A DNA stretch of 64,000 nucleotides from DASWTL01 sp035575925 (GTDB taxonomy: Bacteria > Bacteroidota > Bacteroidia > Sphingobacteriales > Sphingobacteriaceae): assembly GCA_035575925.1 (NCBI GenBank), contig DATLXK010000028.1, forward strand, positions 73,631-137,630, in the 5' to 3' direction. The position numbers and the translations under genes are program-made. Shown here in pieces: positions 60,516 through 64,000 of the stretch. The stretch's first letter is position 1. Each line of letters opens with the position of its first letter. The notes under the pieces were generated by a model. It did not search any database. It was not told the origin of the DNA and saw nothing but the letters and a program-made list of their open reading frames with translations.

Positions 60516-60944
60516 ATGAAAAAAATGGCGAAGGTGAATCTTAACATACTAATGTTTATCATTTCTATGCTATGTTTTATATCTCCTGCCCAAGCTCAGG
60601 AAACCGGAACAGTAACCATTATAAAAGATCCAAAGATTGATGTGCTGATTGCCCGGAGACTTAAACTGGAGCGTGAGGCTATAGGAACCTCACGGATTAC
60701 AGCAGAAGGGTATAGGGTTCAGCTGTTTTCAGGTTCTAACCGTGCGCAAACTTATGACGAACAAGCCAGATTTAAAGCGCTGTACCCATCACTCAATACT
60801 TACATTAGCTATTCACAACCAAATTATAAGATCCGCGCGGGAGATTTCAGAACACGTTTAGAGGCGGAGAAATTTATGAGCCAGGCAAGAAGAGCTTATT
60901 CTTCCCTTTTTATTTTACCGGAGCGAATTAATCTTTCAAGATAA
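60516..60944 (+). CDS. SPOR-domain secreted protein
   Basis: 142 residues: signal (MKKMAKVNLNILMFIISMLC ... AQAQE), short linker, and a SPOR domain (GYRVQLFSGSNRAQTYDEQARFKALYP, YKIRAGDFRTRLEAEKFMSQAR), which binds peptidoglycan stripped of peptides, often at the division site. The next gene, an M20 amidohydrolase, starts three bases after its stop. Exact function unknown. Confidence 0.88.
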   Translation: MKKMAKVNLNILMFIISMLCFISPAQAQETGTVTIIKDPKIDVLIARRLKLEREAIGTSRITAEGYRVQLFSGSNRAQTYDEQARFKALYPSLNTYISYSQPNYKIRAGDFRTRLEAEKFMSQARRAYSSLFILPERINLSR

Positions 60945-60947
60945 GCC

Positions 60948-62132
60948 ATGTTAAAGAACAGAATTCAGGATCTTGCAGAAGATATATTTAAAGATGTTGT
61001 GGGCAACCGCCGGCATTTACATTCCAATCCCGAACTTTCGTTTCACGAGTATGAAACAGCGGCATTTGTTGCAGCCAGGCTTGATGAACTAAAAATACCA
61101 TACCAGAAAATGGCTGATACAGGTTTGGTAGCCTTGATTAAAGGGAATATAGAATCTGATAAAGTGGTGGCATTGCGGGCTGATATGGATGCTTTACCAA
61201 TTGATGAAGCTAACGATGTGATTTATAAATCGAAGAATGAAGGTGTAATGCATGCCTGCGGACATGACGTTCACACCTCTTCATTGCTGGGAACAGCAAA
61301 GATTCTACAGGAGCTAAAAAATGAATTTGGGGGAACTGTAAAACTGATCTTCCAGCCGGCAGAGGAGAAACTTCCGGGCGGAGCAAGCCTCATGATTAAA
61401 GATGGCGTTTTAGAGAATCCTAAACCAGGGGCAGTAATCGGACAGCACGTAATGCCAATGATTGATACGGGTAAAGTTGGTTTTCGGGCAGGCAAATACA
61501 TGGCCTCTGCAGATGAGATTTACGTAACTGTTAAAGGCAAGGGAGGGCATGCTGCCCAGCCACAGCAAAATATTGATTCGGTTTTAATTACTTCACATTT
61601 AATTGTTGCCTTACAGCAGGTTGTGAGCCGAATGAATGACCCTAAACTACCCTGTGTTCTTTCGTTCGGTAAAGTGATTGCAAATGGAGCAACCAATGTA
61701 ATCCCGAATGAAGTTTATCTGGAAGGTACTTTCCGAACTATGGATGAGGTGTGGAGAAAAGAGGCGCACGTGCGGATGAAAAAATTAGCTGAAGGTCTTG
61801 CTGAAAGTATGGGCGGCAGTTGTGATTTTAATATTGTGACAGGATATCCGTTCCTTGTGAATGAGGAAAGATTGACAGCACAAGTGAGAGGATTCGCTGA
61901 GGCTTACCTTGGGAATGAGAATGTGGTAGACCTTGATATCTGGATGGCTGCGGAGGATTTCGCATATTATTCCCAGGTTGTGGATTCTTGTTTTTATCGG
62001 TTGGGAACACGCAACGAAAGCCGTGGCATAACGTCTTCTGTACATACGCCCACTTTTGATGTAGATGAAGACGCATTAAAAATCAGCACGGGGCTGATGG
62101 CTTATATTGCTTTGAAAAGGCTTGGCAATTAG
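60948..62132 (+). CDS. M20 family amidohydrolase (N-acyl amino acid hydrolase)
   Basis: The 394-residue di-zinc enzyme contains VVALRADMDALPIDE, HACGHDVHTSSLLG (metal His and Asp), FQPAEEKLPGGASLMIKDGVLE (catalytic and metal Glu), GRGGHAAQPQ-like GKGGHAAQPQQNID in the dimerisation domain and the final VHTPTFDVDEDAL with a metal His. It most resembles IAA-amino-acid or N-acyl amino acid hydrolases; the substrate is undetermined. It starts directly after the SPOR gene. Confidence 0.92.
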   Translation: MLKNRIQDLAEDIFKDVVGNRRHLHSNPELSFHEYETAAFVAARLDELKIPYQKMADTGLVALIKGNIESDKVVALRADMDALPIDEANDVIYKSKNEGVMHACGHDVHTSSLLGTAKILQELKNEFGGTVKLIFQPAEEKLPGGASLMIKDGVLENPKPGAVIGQHVMPMIDTGKVGFRAGKYMASADEIYVTVKGKGGHAAQPQQNIDSVLITSHLIVALQQVVSRMNDPKLPCVLSFGKVIANGATNVIPNEVYLEGTFRTMDEVWRKEAHVRMKKLAEGLAESMGGSCDFNIVTGYPFLVNEERLTAQVRGFAEAYLGNENVVDLDIWMAAEDFAYYSQVVDSCFYRLGTRNESRGITSSVHTPTFDVDEDALKISTGLMAYIALKRLGN

Positions 62133-62171
62133 TCGTATTAAATATTTTCAGCGACATAATTTTTATATAAA

Positions 62172-63107
62172 ATGAACAAAGTTTTATTATTCTTTATATT
62201 TCTATTTTTCGTATCAACAGGATATGCCCAGCAAATCCCACGTTACAACCCAGATACGCTTCTTACAGTTAATATTGACTCTGCGGTAACTATTAAATCA
62301 ACCCGTTTATCAGTTCAAACTTTTATAGATGAGATAGTTAACGATACCAGTTTTTATGCTGCATTCAGAAATATGAAAAAATACAGCTTCACTGCAGAGA
62401 ACAGGATATTCACGTATGATAAAAAAAATAAGGTAGAAGGAAAGATCTATAGAAAGATATTTCATAATAATTCCGGACCATACAAAATGAAGTTCCTGGA
62501 AAAAAAAGATGAGGGAAAGGTATTCAAAAAGAATGGCAAGTATGAGCTCTACACCGTTGAAATGTTTGACTACATATTTATGAATGCTTATAATTCTGAC
62601 TTTAAACCCACTGAACCAATTAGCGGCAAAAAGGGTGAAAGTAACGAGTCATATAAAGACAAGCTCAAAACATTAATTTTTAGTCCCGGGAAACCTGTAA
62701 AAGGAATTCCGTTCATTTCAAATAAAACCCAAATATTTAGTCCAAATATGCGGCAGTATTATGATTATGCATTTTTCAGTGCTACTTATCTGGATTCAAT
62801 ACCCGTTTATCGTTTTAAGATCACAGTTAAACCGGGCTTATCAAACTGGACTAAAGATGGCTTAATGATAAAAGAATTAACCACCATTTTTGATAAACGT
62901 GATCTTCAGATCCTGGGCCGTTATGTGGATATGAAATATGATAATCTCGCGTTCGATTTTGATGTGCAAATGAACATTGAATTAGGATATTTTGATAATA
63001 ATGAGGCTCTTTTGCCAACTAAAATTACTTATCAGGGTAACTGGGATATACCTCTAAAACGCGAAGAGCGTGCAAGCTTTTTAATACTTCACAAAGGGTA
63101 TAAATAG
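62172..63107 (+). CDS. Secreted protein of unknown function
   Basis: 311 residues with signal peptide (MNKVLLFFIFLFFVSTGYAQ). The mature part is mostly beta-rich (FKITVKPGLSNWTKDGLMIKELTTIFDKRDLQILGRYVDMKYDNLAFDFDVQMNIELGYFDNNEALLPTKITYQGNWD would be its recognisable block), in the style of Bacteroidota LolA-like/DUF proteins that bind hydrophobic cargo, but I could not place it. It follows the M20 gene by about 40 bases. Confidence 0.6.
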   Translation: MNKVLLFFIFLFFVSTGYAQQIPRYNPDTLLTVNIDSAVTIKSTRLSVQTFIDEIVNDTSFYAAFRNMKKYSFTAENRIFTYDKKNKVEGKIYRKIFHNNSGPYKMKFLEKKDEGKVFKKNGKYELYTVEMFDYIFMNAYNSDFKPTEPISGKKGESNESYKDKLKTLIFSPGKPVKGIPFISNKTQIFSPNMRQYYDYAFFSATYLDSIPVYRFKITVKPGLSNWTKDGLMIKELTTIFDKRDLQILGRYVDMKYDNLAFDFDVQMNIELGYFDNNEALLPTKITYQGNWDIPLKREERASFLILHKGYK

Positions 63108-63237
63108 TATAAACCGATAGTTCACATCCCAAATGTGATTTAATACCCTATAGTTATGCTATAGAAATAATCTAGTTATGAATGTAACCCGCGATGTGGT
63201 TATCTCTGCATCGGTTTGTCGGCATAAATTATTATTA

Positions 63238-64000
63238 ACCTGAGTTCGATTATAAAAACAAGCTAACCTGCGAAGTTTGCTCTGCCTCAAACTTGATAGC
63301 AGGTTTTTTAGGAAAGAAGCTATAAGCGATTAAGCCTGAAAGCATGTTGGTGATGAAGTTTCCAAAAGAACGATGCCTGGAGTGCTCTACCTGACACATG
63401 TTTTTCAGTTCATCATTAATGGTTTCAATAACAGATCGCTTTCTCAGCAGGATTTTATCTTTTAATTCCATTAAGCAATTCTTCATATTGTTACGGATGT
63501 TAGTGATCAGGTGTAACCCATCCACAAACAGCATATTGGTCAATTCTTTAGACAAGTACCCTTTATCGCCATATAGTTTACCCTTTATGGATTGAATAAA
63601 GCGTTCATTTTTAAGTGGTTCTCTATCATCTACATTTCCTTGAGTAATTACAAAATTGAGGATCTCACCTTTATCGTTAACCATTAAATGCAGCTTAAAC
63701 CCGAAGAAATAGCCCATCGTTGATTTACCTACATTGGCTGTATCTTTAAATACCCGATTACGTTTGATCCGTTTATTTTTACATACTCTGATAGGGGTAG
63801 AATCAATAAAAGAGATACCTGTACACTCACCCAGGCAGCATGTTTTCAGGAAAACAGTCATGGGTAAAACAGATGATTGCATCAGTTCGGTAAAACGGTT
63901 ATAGGATACGGTAGTTGGAAATTCTGATTGCAGATGTTTTTGTACATAGTGCTGATAAAAATGCTTCATATTTCTAAAACCGCTTGAATGAAAGAGGGTC
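63238..64000. mobile_element. IS982-family element, left part only
   Basis: The element end near 63238 reads ACCTGAGTTCGAT just beyond the transposase stop; this is where an IS982 terminal repeat is expected, but the other end is outside the window, so neither repeats nor a target duplication can be checked. The transposase frame runs off the right edge. Confidence 0.65.
63250..64000 (-). CDS. IS982 family transposase (5' end outside window)
   Basis: The open frame passes the window edge: upstream of the apparent ATG at 63969 it still reads TLFHSSGFRN, the N-terminal family sequence that precedes MKHFYQHYV. About 250 residues are seen of the usual about 290-300. ISFIDSTPIRVCKN (first Asp), GFKLHLMVNDKGEI, and LYGDKGYLSKEL (second Asp), then RSVIETINDELKNMCQVEHSRHRS (Glu) give the DDE triad. 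No frame break is seen, so it may be active. Confidence 0.93.
   Translation of the reverse strand, partial: TLFHSSGFRNMKHFYQHYVQKHLQSEFPTTVSYNRFTELMQSSVLPMTVFLKTCCLGECTGISFIDSTPIRVCKNKRIKRNRVFKDTANVGKSTMGYFFGFKLHLMVNDKGEILNFVITQGNVDDREPLKNERFIQSIKGKLYGDKGYLSKELTNMLFVDGLHLITNIRNNMKNCLMELKDKILLRKRSVIETINDELKNMCQVEHSRHRSFGNFITNMLSGLIAYSFFPKKPAIKFEAEQTSQVSLFL

Noticed and set aside
1..64000. CRISPR arrays, tRNA or rRNA genes
   Set aside because: No regularly spaced direct repeats and no cloverleaf or rRNA signature stretches were found when reading the intergenic regions.

Overview
The window looks like chromosomal DNA of a Bacteroidota bacterium, most likely Sphingobacteriaceae (Pedobacter/Mucilaginibacter-like). 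I infer this from AT-rich sequence, promoters of the TTG-N18/19-TAnnTTTG type, an almost complete lack of Shine-Dalgarno sites, an OmpA protein with thrombospondin type-3 repeats, a PorP/SprF-type protein, a plug-only TonB-receptor-like protein, and gene orders such as miaB / sigma-54 activator / lptE / secG. No rRNA, tRNA or CRISPR array was seen.

Layout. 1-8.5 kb: a cut-off glycosyltransferase, meaB, an OmpA-like porin with a clear promoter and terminator, a small membrane protein, ridA, an EamA permease, recG and an MFS exporter. 8.5-15.7 kb: leftward genes for an ABC exporter, frr, pyrH, nagA, tsf, rpsB, rpsI and rplM. 15.9-23 kb: rightward genes for a desaturase, a haem-b-like membrane protein, and a tryptophan operon (trpEGC) behind a leader peptide with three Trp codons and an attenuator, then hflX, rbfA and two unknowns. 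23-27 kb: leftward MpaB-like oxygenase, DUF2809 protein, creD and a membrane protein/HTH pair with a shared candidate operator.

27-41.9 kb is the most eventful part. A leftward operon for unsaturated acyl-CoA metabolism (enoyl-CoA isomerase, dienoyl-CoA reductase-like SDR, a ridA paralogue, clpS) is split: about 1.8 kb carrying a DUF262/HNH GmrSD-like protein has landed inside the ridA paralogue, and both broken ends are still readable. Further on lie dcd, a phosphopantetheinyl transferase, lipB, an SGNH lipoprotein, a decayed paralogue, two frameshifted secreted-protein genes (one a HExxH metallopeptidase-like lipoprotein) and a relic of an ISXO2/IS1595 transposase.

41.9-63.1 kb is mainly housekeeping: groL-groS, secG, lptE, a sigma-54 activator, miaB, ilvE, crcB, a SerB-ACT fusion, an epimerase, an arginase-fold protein that has lost metal ligands, a TlpA-like thioredoxin, purD, secA (preceded by an overlapping 24-codon ORF), a SPOR protein, an M20 amidohydrolase and a secreted unknown. 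An IS982-family element runs off the right edge.

The DUF262 unit inside ridA is the best candidate for an accessory, probably anti-phage, system. The trp and secA leaders, the paired operators around the HTH/creD genes and the strong Shine-Dalgarno of rpsB are the best regulatory leads.
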